A stretch of DNA of 64,000 bases from Acrocarpospora phusangensis (GTDB lineage Bacteria > Actinomycetota > Actinomycetes > Streptosporangiales > Streptosporangiaceae), in contig NZ_BOOA01000014.1 in NCBI RefSeq assembly GCF_016862995.1, positions 1 to 64,000 of the forward strand, written 5' to 3'. Under the pieces are notes generated by a model that worked only from the letters and a program-made list of their open reading frames with translations, was not told where the DNA came from and did no database searches. Below are positions 57,606-64,000 of this stretch, piece after piece. Position 1 is the first letter of the stretch, and every line of letters starts with the position of its first letter. Position numbers and translations under genes: made by a program.

Positions 57606-58721
57606 TCAGTCGTGCAGGTCGTCCAGGACGCGCGGGGCCAGCCCAAGCGCCGTGGTCATGCCGATGCCGGAGGTCACCGCGACCACGCGGACGCCGGGCA
57701 TCGGGGCGGCGTTGAGGAACGGGCGCTCCGCGGAGGCGTACACGCCGCGCCAGCGTTCGCGGACGTCCAGGCGGGGCACCCCGAGCAGTCGCGCGGTCTC
57801 GGCCAGCACGTGCCGGTCGAGCGCGTCGGCGTTGAAGGGGTCGACGGTGGTGGCGTACGCGTGGGTGTCGCCGATGGTGAGGTCCCCGTCGGGGCGCTGG
57901 GTGAACATGAGGTTCATCCCGATCCCGACGAGTTCGGCGCTCTCGGCTGCCAGCCGGCCCCGTACGGCGGGCAGGCTCGGGCAGGCCGCGAAGCCGTCGT
58001 AGCGCAGCAGCGAGAAGCCGGTCAGCACGGCCGGTTCGATCTCGCGCCGGTGCGGGTCGGCGACGCGGAGCATGTGCAGGACGCACCGGCGTACCCCGTT
58101 GGCCTCGGCCAGGCCGGGGAAGTGCCGGTCGACGTCGTGGCCGACCGCGACCACCACGCGTCCGGCGGTGATCCGGCCCCGGCTGGTGCCGACCAGGCCG
58201 GGCTCGATGGTGTGCGCGGTGGTGCCCCAGTGGAACCGTACGCCCTGGCCGGCCAGCCAGGCGGCGATCGCGTGCACCGCCTCGCGGGCGTCCACCCGCA
58301 CGTCCAGCGGGAACCACGCGCCGCCGACGGCCTCGGGTCCCGCCGGAACCCGGGCGGTGACGCCCGCCCGGTCGAGCAGCACGACCTGGTCGCCGCGTTC
58401 GGCCTGGAGTTCGGCCAGCACGGCCATCTCGTCGTCGGCCCTGGCGACCAGGACGGTCCCGGCGTCGCGCAGCCAGAACCCGGCCTCCTTGGCCAGCTTG
58501 AGCCAGGCGGTCCTGGCCTCCAGCGCGTACCCGAGGGCCTCGCCGGACTGCGCGGTGAAGCAGCCGTGCCCGAAGTTGCGCACCGAGGCCCCGGTGGCGT
58601 GGCCGTCACGTTCGACGACGGCGACCGAGAGCCCGCGCGCCACGGCGTCCACCGCGTGCGCCAGCCCGACGATCCCCGCCCCCACGACCACCAGGTCGGC
58701 CGAGCCCAGAGAACTTGTCAT
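57606..58721 (-). CDS. FAD-dependent oxidoreductase of the phosphonate-associated (TIGR03364-like) type
   Basis: A 371-residue DAO-fold flavoprotein. ADLVVVGAGIVGLAHAVDAV is the dinucleotide site, SVRNFGHGCFTAQSG the family-typical loop, and AVTSGIGMTTALGLAPRVLD the C-terminal FAD contact. Proteins of this subgroup occur with phosphonatase-like HADs in phosphonate catabolic loci and probably oxidise an N-alkylated or aminophosphonate. The ATG at 58721 sits inside a perfect ACTTGTCATGACAAGT palindrome, a likely GntR operator. It is divergent from the GntR gene, and the phnC-phnE remnant lies just downstream. Confidence 0.85.
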   Translation of the reverse strand: MTSSLGSADLVVVGAGIVGLAHAVDAVARGLSVAVVERDGHATGASVRNFGHGCFTAQSGEALGYALEARTAWLKLAKEAGFWLRDAGTVLVARADDEMAVLAELQAERGDQVVLLDRAGVTARVPAGPEAVGGAWFPLDVRVDAREAVHAIAAWLAGQGVRFHWGTTAHTIEPGLVGTSRGRITAGRVVVAVGHDVDRHFPGLAEANGVRRCVLHMLRVADPHRREIEPAVLTGFSLLRYDGFAACPSLPAVRGRLAAESAELVGIGMNLMFTQRPDGDLTIGDTHAYATTVDPFNADALDRHVLAETARLLGVPRLDVRERWRGVYASAERPFLNAAPMPGVRVVAVTSGIGMTTALGLAPRVLDDLHD

Positions 58722-58728
58722 GACAAGT
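58713..58728. promoter_or_regulatory. Perfect 16-bp palindrome at the start codon (GntR-type operator)
   Basis: ACTTGTCATGACAAGT at 58713-58728 is a perfect palindrome whose central ATG, on the minus strand, is the start codon of the flavin oxidoreductase gene. A half-site ATGTCAAGT recurs at 58841 in front of the GntR start. HutC-subfamily GntR regulators bind this kind of short palindrome. Binding would block both transcription and translation of the leaderless-looking transcript. Confidence 0.75.
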
Positions 58729-58852
58729 ACGGTGCAACCGTCGCCACGCATCGTCAACAGAGCGTGGGCATATGTCACTACATGTTTTCCTGCCTGTCAC
58801 CCGGCTCGGATAACTTCCTGGAATGACCTGGCCACCTGTAATGTCAAGTCAC

Positions 58853-59605
58853 ATGGACGGCCCCCTGTACGAGCGCATCGCCGCCGAGATCCGCCACCAG
58901 ATCGCCTCGGGCAACCTGCCGGTGGGCGCGGCGCTCCCGTCGGAGTCGCAGCTCTGCGAACACTGGGGGGCCTCCCGCGCCCCGGTGCGGCAGGCGCTGG
59001 CCGCCCTCCGCGCCGAGGGACTCATCGGCGGCGGGCAGGGCAAACCGCCCGTGGTCCGCTCCCAGGCCGTCACCCAGTCGTTCGAGACGTTCCTGTCCTT
59101 CTCCCGCTGGGCGCAGGACCTGGGCCGCACGCCCGGCCAGCGCACCCTGGAGATCGCGAAACGCCCCGCCTCGCCCGAGGCCGCGGACGCCCTCGGCCTC
59201 GCCGAGGGGGAGCCGGTCGTCGAACTGCTGCGGGTGCGCCTGCTGGACGGCATCCCCGCCATGATCGAACGCACGGCGTTCGTCTGGTCCGTCGGCCGCC
59301 TGCTGTTCGACCACGACTGCGACTCCGGCTCGATCTTCGCCTACCTCAGTTCCCAGGGCGTCGACCTCTCCCGGGGCCGGCACGTTTTCGACGCCGTCAA
59401 CGCCGACTCCACCGACTCCGAGCTTTTGGAGATCCCCGCCGGCGCGGCGCTGCTCCGCGAACGCCGCCACACCTCCTCGGCCGCCGGCGACCCCCTGGAG
59501 TACTCCGACGACCGCTACCGCCCCGACCTGGTCTCCTTCACCATCGAGAACTCCCAGCAGGCGGTCCGCCCCGCCCTGCTGCGCACCCAAGGACTCACCT
59601 CATGA
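58853..59605 (+). CDS. GntR-family (HutC-type) transcriptional regulator
   Basis: A 250-residue regulator with the winged HTH PLYERIAAEIRHQIASGNLP then VGAALPSESQLCEHWGASRA, followed by a UTRA effector domain (ALGLAEGEPVVELLRVRLLD, PLEYSDDRYRPDLVSF). HutC/PhnF-like members respond to phosphonates, sugars or amino acids. In-frame ATGs at 58823 and 58841 are alternatives, but the fold begins at 58853. Its TGA overlaps the ATG of the phosphonatase-like gene (ATGA), so the two are coupled. Confidence 0.88.
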   Translation: MDGPLYERIAAEIRHQIASGNLPVGAALPSESQLCEHWGASRAPVRQALAALRAEGLIGGGQGKPPVVRSQAVTQSFETFLSFSRWAQDLGRTPGQRTLEIAKRPASPEAADALGLAEGEPVVELLRVRLLDGIPAMIERTAFVWSVGRLLFDHDCDSGSIFAYLSSQGVDLSRGRHVFDAVNADSTDSELLEIPAGAALLRERRHTSSAAGDPLEYSDDRYRPDLVSFTIENSQQAVRPALLRTQGLTS

Positions 59606-60261
59606 TCGAACTGGCCGTCCTGGACATCGCCGGGACCACCATCGAAGAGCACGGTTCGGTCTACGTGGCCCTCGAACAGGCCGTCCGCGCCGCGGGCGCC
59701 ACCCCGGCCCGTACGGACATCGAAGCCTGGATGGGCGCCGACAAGCACGAGGCCATCACCGCCCTGCTCGGCTCCTCCGGCCGGACCGACGAGGTCTACG
59801 CCGACTTCCGCGCCCGCCTCGACCGACTGTACGCCGAGAACCCGCCCGTCCCGCTCCCCGGTGTGCCGGAAGCGCTCGCCGCCCTCCGCGCGTCCGGGAC
59901 GAAGGTCGTCCTGACCACCGGATTCGACCGTGACGTCACCGACGCCCTGCTGGCTTCGGTCGGCTGGGACAAGGACGTGCTCGACGCGGTCGTCTGCGTG
60001 GACGACGTGCCGGCGGGACGCCCCGCGCCGTACATGATCTTCCGGGCGATGGAGGCCGCCGGGGTGCGCGACGTCCGGCGCGTCCTCACGGCGGGCGACA
60101 CCGCCAGGGACCTCGAAGCGGGGACGAACGCGGGAGCCCGGTTCGTCATCGGCGTGCTGACGGGCAGCCAGGACGCCGCCGTGCTCGGCACCGCTCCCCA
60201 CACCCACCTGCTGGCCGGTGTGGCCGACATTCCCGGCTTTCTCACCGCGCAGGCGGCCTGA
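59602..60261 (+). CDS. Phosphonatase-like HAD hydrolase
   Basis: A 219-residue HAD-superfamily hydrolase. Motif I reads LAVLDIAGTTIEEHGSVYVA with Asp nucleophile and the AGT signature shared with phosphonoacetaldehyde hydrolases. Motif II is VVLTTGFDRDV, and motifs III/IV are GRPAPYMIF and LTAGDTARDLEAGTNAGA. Members near the TIGR03364-type flavoprotein are thought to cleave C-P or related bonds. The Lys cap residue of true PhnX could not be confirmed. The ATG overlaps the GntR stop. This and the oxidoreductase are the surviving catabolic genes of the locus. Confidence 0.85.
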   Translation: MIELAVLDIAGTTIEEHGSVYVALEQAVRAAGATPARTDIEAWMGADKHEAITALLGSSGRTDEVYADFRARLDRLYAENPPVPLPGVPEALAALRASGTKVVLTTGFDRDVTDALLASVGWDKDVLDAVVCVDDVPAGRPAPYMIFRAMEAAGVRDVRRVLTAGDTARDLEAGTNAGARFVIGVLTGSQDAAVLGTAPHTHLLAGVADIPGFLTAQAA

Positions 60262-60379
60262 CCGGGGGTCGCTCGCCCGCTGTTCGCCCGGTATTCGCCT
60301 GCTGGTCGCCGGGATACACAAGGCTGCTGGAACGTTACTTCGAGCCGTCTGCTGCGGCGACCTGTCAAAAGGGCCTGAA

Positions 60380-63040
60380 TTGCTTAAGAAATGGCGTGGG
60401 ACAGCCACCCTGTTAGTCGCGTTCCTGACCGCTGCTCCGCTTCTCGTGTCGCCCGCCTCCGCGGCGGAACCGGTTCCCTCCATCAAGGTCAACGAGGTCG
60501 AGTCCAACGGCGGCACACCCGGCGACTGGGTGGAGCTGGTCAACACGGGGACGACGGCCGTGGACCTGTCGGGCTGGCTCGTGAAGGACAACGACGACAC
60601 GCACGTCTTCACGATCGCCCCGGGCACGTCGATCGCTCCCGGCGCGTTCCTGCCGGTGGACGTGGAGACGGCCTACGGCCTGGGCGGCGCCGACTCGGCC
60701 CGGCTGTTCCTGCCGGACGGCGTGACGCTCGCCGATTCGTACAGCTGGACCGCGCACGCGCCGATCACGTACGGCCGCTGCCCGAACGGGGTGGGCGCGT
60801 TCGCCGCCACCACCACGTCGACCAAGGGCGCGGCCAACGACTGCGGCGCGCCCGCGTCCGCGGTGAAGATCAACGAGATCGAGTCCAACGGCGGCACGCC
60901 GGGCGACTGGGTGGAGCTGGTCAACACGGGGACGACCGCCGCCGACGTGTCCGGCTGGATCGTCAAGGACAACGACGACACCCACATCTACACGATCGCC
61001 CCGGGCACCTCCATCGCTCCCGGCGCGTTCCTGCCCGTGGACGTGGAGACGGCCTACGGGCTCGGCGCCGCCGACTCCGCCCGGCTCTTCCTGCCGGACG
61101 GCCTGACCCTCCGGGACTCCCACACCTGGACCGCCCACGCCACGACCACGTACGGCCGCTGCCCCGACGGCACGGGCGAGTTCGCGGAGACCACCACGCC
61201 GAGCAAGGGCGCGGCCAACACGTGCGCCGGGCAGGTCCCCGCCTCGCCGTGGCCCGGCGGAGCGGCCGTCGCCACCGCCGACGACGCCGGCGTGTTCGGC
61301 GGCAACATGAGCGGCCTCGCCTACCAGCCCTCCGGCGACGCCGCCCCCGGCGTGCTCTGGGCGGTCAAGAACGGCCCCGGCATGCTGTACCGCCTGGAGT
61401 GGAACGGCGCCACGTGGGCGCCCGCCACGACCGACGGCTGGAACGCCGGCAAGACGCTGCGCTACCCGTCGGGCGCCGGCGACCCCGACGCCGAGGGCGT
61501 GACCCTGACCTCGGCCGGTCTCGCCGGCGGCGTGTTCGTCTCGACCGAACGCGACAACGGCGTCAGCGGCGTCAGCCGCCCCGCCATCCTCCGCTTCGAC
61601 CCGTCCGGTACGGCCACCACCCTCACCGCCACGAAGGAGTGGAACCTCACCGCGGACCTGCCCGCGGTCGGCGCCAACGCCGGTCTTGAGGCGATCTCCT
61701 GGATCCCCGACTCGTTCCTGACCTCGAAGGGCTTCCGCGACGAGCGCACCGGCGCGGCCTACCAGCCGGCCGACTACCCCGGCCACGGCGACGGGCTGTT
61801 CTTCGTCGGGCTCGAGGGCAACGGCAGCGTCTACGCGTACGCGCTCGACCAGAACGGCGGCGCGTTCACCAGGATCGCGACGATCGTGAGCGGCTTCCCC
61901 GGCGTGATGGACCTCGAGTTCGAGCCCGAGTCGAAGCACTTCTGGGTGGTCTGCGACGACACCTGCACCGGCCGCACCGCCACCTTCGACATCGACGCCA
62001 CCGGCAGGTTCACCGCCGGCAACCGGTACGAGCGCCCGGCCTCGATGCCCAACCTCAACAACGAGGGCTTCGCCATCGCGCCGCAGCAGGAGTGCGTGGA
62101 CGGCCACAAGCCCGTCTTCTGGACCGACGACAGCAACACCGGCGGCCACGCGCTGCGCAGCGGCACGATCAACTGCACCGTCCTCGATCTCGACGCGGAC
62201 GACGACGGCGTCAACGACGACGTGGACGTGACGTTCCCGCCGGGCACCTCGCAGGCGAACAACCCGGCCAACGAGACGTTCTCCGACCGGCTCCGCGGCG
62301 GCACCACGTCGGGCAAGATCCTCGACCGCGACGGCCGTACGCTGGCGGTCTCCGACGCCGCCGCCCCCGCCGGGGTCCTGGTGGCCACCGGTCCGGGCTC
62401 GCTCCCGGCACGGATCCAGCTGGCCGACCACTTCGGCACGATCGACCTGGGGCAGGGCTCCTACAAGCTCACCGCCTCCGGCAAGACGGCCACGATCACG
62501 ACGGTCACCGGCGAGCAGGCGGTCGTCACCGTCACCGTGAACGGCACGCCGATCACCCAGACCGTCGGCGCGGGCGCGTCCCTCACCTTCACCGAAGTGC
62601 CGGGCAACGGCACGGTCGCCGGTCTGACCGGCATCCGGCGCACGGGCGCCGTCACCCTCCGCGCGAACGGCCTGCCCGCTGCCGCCTGCGCCGGCATCGA
62701 CGTCCAGAACGTCATGGTCGCCACCAGCGCCACCAGCGTGATCTCCGGCACCGGCGGCAACGACCTGATCATCGGCCGGTCCGGCGACGACCGCGTCAAC
62801 GGGAACGGCGGTGACGACTGCGTCGCGACCCAGGGCGGCGACGACGAGATCGTCACGGCCGGCGGCGGCGACTGGATCGACGCGGGCAACGGGAACAACG
62901 TGGTGACCGCGGGCGGCGGCGACGACACCGTCACCGCCGGGAACGGCGACGACAGCGTGGACTGCGGGGCGGGCGTGGACGTGGCGCGGCCGGGCCGTGG
63001 CGCGAACACGAACGTCGGCGAGGGCTGCGAGACGTTCTGA
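60380..63040 (+). CDS. Secreted protein with tandem lamin-tail domains, esterase-like domain and RTX-type repeats
   Basis: An 886-residue exported protein from TTG 60380 (MLKKWRGTATLLVAF), chosen because the signal peptide starts there. After cleavage near SAAEP come two consecutive lamin-tail (LTD) domains (residues about 35-160 and 162-285, IKVNEVESNGGTPGDWVELV and VKINEIESNGGTPGDWVELV). A phytase/esterase-like propeller region follows (about 300-615, GFPGVMDLEFEPESKHFWVV). The C-terminal 120 residues contain short RTX calcium-binding repeats (GTGGNDLIIGRSGDDRVNG, GGDDEIVTAGGGDWIDAG, GNGDDSVDCGAG). It may act on phosphate esters or DNA at the surface. Function is inferred. Confidence 0.82.
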   Translation: MLKKWRGTATLLVAFLTAAPLLVSPASAAEPVPSIKVNEVESNGGTPGDWVELVNTGTTAVDLSGWLVKDNDDTHVFTIAPGTSIAPGAFLPVDVETAYGLGGADSARLFLPDGVTLADSYSWTAHAPITYGRCPNGVGAFAATTTSTKGAANDCGAPASAVKINEIESNGGTPGDWVELVNTGTTAADVSGWIVKDNDDTHIYTIAPGTSIAPGAFLPVDVETAYGLGAADSARLFLPDGLTLRDSHTWTAHATTTYGRCPDGTGEFAETTTPSKGAANTCAGQVPASPWPGGAAVATADDAGVFGGNMSGLAYQPSGDAAPGVLWAVKNGPGMLYRLEWNGATWAPATTDGWNAGKTLRYPSGAGDPDAEGVTLTSAGLAGGVFVSTERDNGVSGVSRPAILRFDPSGTATTLTATKEWNLTADLPAVGANAGLEAISWIPDSFLTSKGFRDERTGAAYQPADYPGHGDGLFFVGLEGNGSVYAYALDQNGGAFTRIATIVSGFPGVMDLEFEPESKHFWVVCDDTCTGRTATFDIDATGRFTAGNRYERPASMPNLNNEGFAIAPQQECVDGHKPVFWTDDSNTGGHALRSGTINCTVLDLDADDDGVNDDVDVTFPPGTSQANNPANETFSDRLRGGTTSGKILDRDGRTLAVSDAAAPAGVLVATGPGSLPARIQLADHFGTIDLGQGSYKLTASGKTATITTVTGEQAVVTVTVNGTPITQTVGAGASLTFTEVPGNGTVAGLTGIRRTGAVTLRANGLPAAACAGIDVQNVMVATSATSVISGTGGNDLIIGRSGDDRVNGNGGDDCVATQGGDDEIVTAGGGDWIDAGNGNNVVTAGGGDDTVTAGNGDDSVDCGAGVDVARPGRGANTNVGEGCETF
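60482..61230. repeat. Tandem repeat of two LTD-coding units, 381-bp period
   Basis: Units beginning at 60482 and 60863 share long identical DNA runs, for example around ggcgactgggtggagctggt and gacgtggagacggcctacgg. The two encoded domains differ only at scattered positions, which indicates recent duplication or gene conversion. Confidence 0.85.
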
Positions 63041-63048
63041 GCCTGACC

Positions 63049-63080
63049 AGCCCGTGGCCTGCTCGCGCAGGTCACGGGCT
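63049..63080 (+). terminator. Hairpin terminator after the LTD/RTX gene
   Basis: AGCCCGTGGCCTG (63049-63061) pairs with CAGGTCACGGGCT (63068-63080) with one mismatch and a six-base loop. It starts 8 bp after the stop codon. Confidence 0.8.
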
Positions 63081-63091
63081 CTGTCGTTGGC

Positions 63092-63116
63092 GTGTCGGTG
63101 CCTGCCGCACGGGTAG
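63092..63116 (+). promoter_or_regulatory. Candidate sigma-B-type promoter for DUF7218 copy 2
   Basis: GTGT at 63092-63095 and GGGTAG at 63111-63116 are spaced by 15 bp, with the same GTGTCGG and CACGGGTAGGGG flanks as the promoter of copy 1 near 27618-27642. It lies 53 bp before the ATG at 63170. Confidence 0.6.
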
Positions 63117-63169
63117 GGGAACAGCGTGGCAGTCGACAACGGCACAGCGAACGCAGTGAGGTGAGGACC

Positions 63170-63490
63170 ATGCCACGAGGTTCCAGTCCCAAGCGGGAAC
63201 GGCAGTACAAGCACATCAAGGACAGCGTCAAGAAGCGCGGGGAGAGCGAGAAGCGGGCCGAGGAGATCGCGGCCAGGACGGTCAACAAGGAGCGTGCCCG
63301 ATCGGGTGAGGCCAAGACGGCGAGCCGTACCTCGCTCAAGGACATCTCCTCCTCCCGGCGCGGCGGGCTCCGCTCCCACACGGGCGCGGGCGGCCGCACC
63401 AAGCAGCAGCTCTACTCGGAGGCGCAGCGCCGGAACATCAAGGGCCGTTCCGCCATGACGAAGGCGCAACTGGAGAAGGCGCTCGGCTGA
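63170..63490 (+). CDS. DUF7218-type small basic protein (copy 2)
   Basis: A 106-residue basic protein aligning end to end with the gene at 27276, differing at roughly fifteen scattered positions (for example PKRERQYKHIKDSVKKRGES against PKRERQYEHIKDSAKKRGVS). It has the same C-terminal KGRSAMTKAQLEKAL helix pair. A longer frame from 63092 is rejected because it contains the promoter. Function is unknown; a nucleic-acid-binding stress protein is an inference. Confidence 0.8.
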   Translation: MPRGSSPKRERQYKHIKDSVKKRGESEKRAEEIAARTVNKERARSGEAKTASRTSLKDISSSRRGGLRSHTGAGGRTKQQLYSEAQRRNIKGRSAMTKAQLEKALG

Positions 63491-63529
63491 CCGCGTTAGG
63501 GAGGCGTTCCTCCGGGCAGTCGGGTGCTC

Positions 63530-63679
63530 ATGGTTACTCTGCTTTGGCTCATCGCCGTAGTGCTGGTCATCGCCGGGATCTACGTCATCCTGGCCCGCCG
63601 GGACATCCTCTGGGGGATCGTCCTCATCGTCGTCGGCCTGCTCGTCGGACCGGGCGGCGTAAGCATCTTCAACGTCTAG
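63530..63679 (+). CDS. 49-residue GPGG-motif membrane protein
   Basis: A very short gene from ATG 63530. It encodes two hydrophobic helices (LLWLIAVVLVIAGIYVIL and GIVLIVVGLLVG) joined by ARRDILW and ends with GPGGVSIFNV. Small membrane proteins with a C-terminal GPGG motif are common in actinobacteria, with no known function. It follows the DUF7218 gene by 39 bp, so it may be cotranscribed and share the sigma-B-type promoter. Confidence 0.65.
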   Translation: MVTLLWLIAVVLVIAGIYVILARRDILWGIVLIVVGLLVGPGGVSIFNV

Positions 63680-63696
63680 CCGCCCCGGGGAGGGCG

Positions 63697-63930
63697 TCAA
63701 GCAATCTCAAGCTGGGCGAACACGACGATTCCGGCCATCAACCAGGCCACGCAATCGCCGACATGCCCTGAATGCACGGTGTGCAATGCATCCCTGATCG
63801 GCCGGGTGCCGGTCCTGGCACGTACTGCCAGGTCCGGCACCCGGCCGTCCCACACGCCCAGCACGGCCACCGCCAGCGCGGCGAGTATCTTCGGAAGCCA
63901 CGCCAGCCACTCGATTCCGGTCGGATCGTA
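63697..63930 (-). pseudogene. C-terminal fragment of a proton-conducting (NuoL-like) membrane transporter
   Basis: The minus strand has no start codon in this span and reads PYDPTGIEWLAWLPK, ILAALAVAVLGVWDG and, later, LHTVHSGHVGDCVAWLMAGI. The last block recalls the C-terminal helix of NuoL/MrpA-type subunits (HSGHxGDYVxWL). A full gene would need about 500 more residues, which are absent because an unrelated frame ends at 63935. It is probably a relic. Assignment is tentative. Confidence 0.35.
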
Positions 63931-63934
63931 CGGG

Positions 63935-64000
63935 CTACCGGTCCCAGGGGGCGGTCTCGCCCATCTTGTCGTAGTACTTGGCCAGGTGGGCCTTGACCCG
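63935..64000 (-). CDS. Partial gene continuing beyond the window
   Basis: Only the last 21 residues and TAG are visible on the minus strand: RVKAHLAKYYDKMGETAPWD plus R. The frame is open to the window edge and is hydrophilic. Too short to identify. Confidence 0.4.
   Translation of the reverse strand, partial: RVKAHLAKYYDKMGETAPWDR

Noticed and set aside
56851-58317. A 488-codon minus-strand frame overlapping the flavoprotein and transporter remnant
   Set aside because: It crosses the flavoprotein stop and the remnant in a different frame and is Arg/Pro-rich without recognisable motifs.
60413-63700. A 1095-codon minus-strand frame opposite the LTD/RTX gene
   Set aside because: It shows repeated Arg/Val/Gly strings mirroring the tandem repeats. 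No start context or motifs are present.

Overview
The window is chromosomal DNA of a high-GC actinomycete. The signs are a strong G/C third-position bias that opens long shadow frames, frequent GTG and TTG starts, a sigma-B-type partner-switching module with GAF-ANTAR and SpoIIE-type proteins, Tat and lipobox export signals, many CBM-like secreted proteins and DUF families typical of Streptosporangiales and Streptomycetales. A Nonomuraea- or Streptosporangium-like organism fits, but the genus cannot be fixed from this sequence alone.

Layout. 1-5.5 kb: cyclase-family hydrolase translationally coupled to a ThDP enzyme, a lysophospholipid acyltransferase, then a secreted F5/8C-DUF1996 protein behind three AGCGCT palindromes, and a DUF305-like lipoprotein. 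5.6-9.1 kb: an HTH/PIN toxin-antitoxin-like pair with a frameshifted toxin, an AAA+ ATPase behind a near-perfect 29-bp inverted repeat, a frameshifted DUF2716-like gene and a DUF3592 protein. 9.2-12.8 kb: proline catabolism (proline dehydrogenase and P5C dehydrogenase) divergent from a PucR-type regulator. 12.8-21.5 kb: a glycosyltransferase, then a stress-signalling block (SpoIIE-like phosphatase, GAF-ANTAR protein, STAS protein, sigma factor, anti-sigma kinase, carbonic anhydrase, CBS protein and small membrane proteins).

23.2-40.0 kb lies between an intact tRNA-Pro(GGG) and a 44-bp exact copy of its 3' part. I read this as a 16.8-kb island, probably the survivor of tandem integrations, because a truncated integrase 3' end follows each copy in the same orientation. 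The island holds a gene graveyard (NucA/NucB-like nuclease, STAND NTPase, DUF6766, radical SAM maturase) and intact cargo: a LacI-controlled sugar ABC operon with a GH2 enzyme and a ricin-tailed propeller protein, a DUF6461 protein, a DUF7218 protein and a PCMT-like methyltransferase.

40-64 kb: pterin carbinolamine dehydratase, a methyltransferase, a HupE/UreJ protein, a 1572-residue secreted metallophosphoesterase/PQQ-propeller protein, a flavin monooxygenase with a divergent TetR, a second TetR/reductase pair, RidA, a cutinase with CARDB domains, and a phosphonate-type catabolic locus (flavin oxidoreductase, GntR, phosphonatase-like HAD) with its transporter reduced to an in-frame phnC-phnE fusion remnant. 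The window ends with a lamin-tail/RTX secreted protein, a second DUF7218 gene, a 49-residue membrane protein and decayed or partial ends.

The most system-like signal is a shared promoter architecture, GNNT-N15-GGGTA(G/T), in front of the anti-sigma gene, the DUF6458 gene and both DUF7218 genes. It ties the partner-switching locus to small stress-type proteins tens of kilobases away, one of them inside the island.
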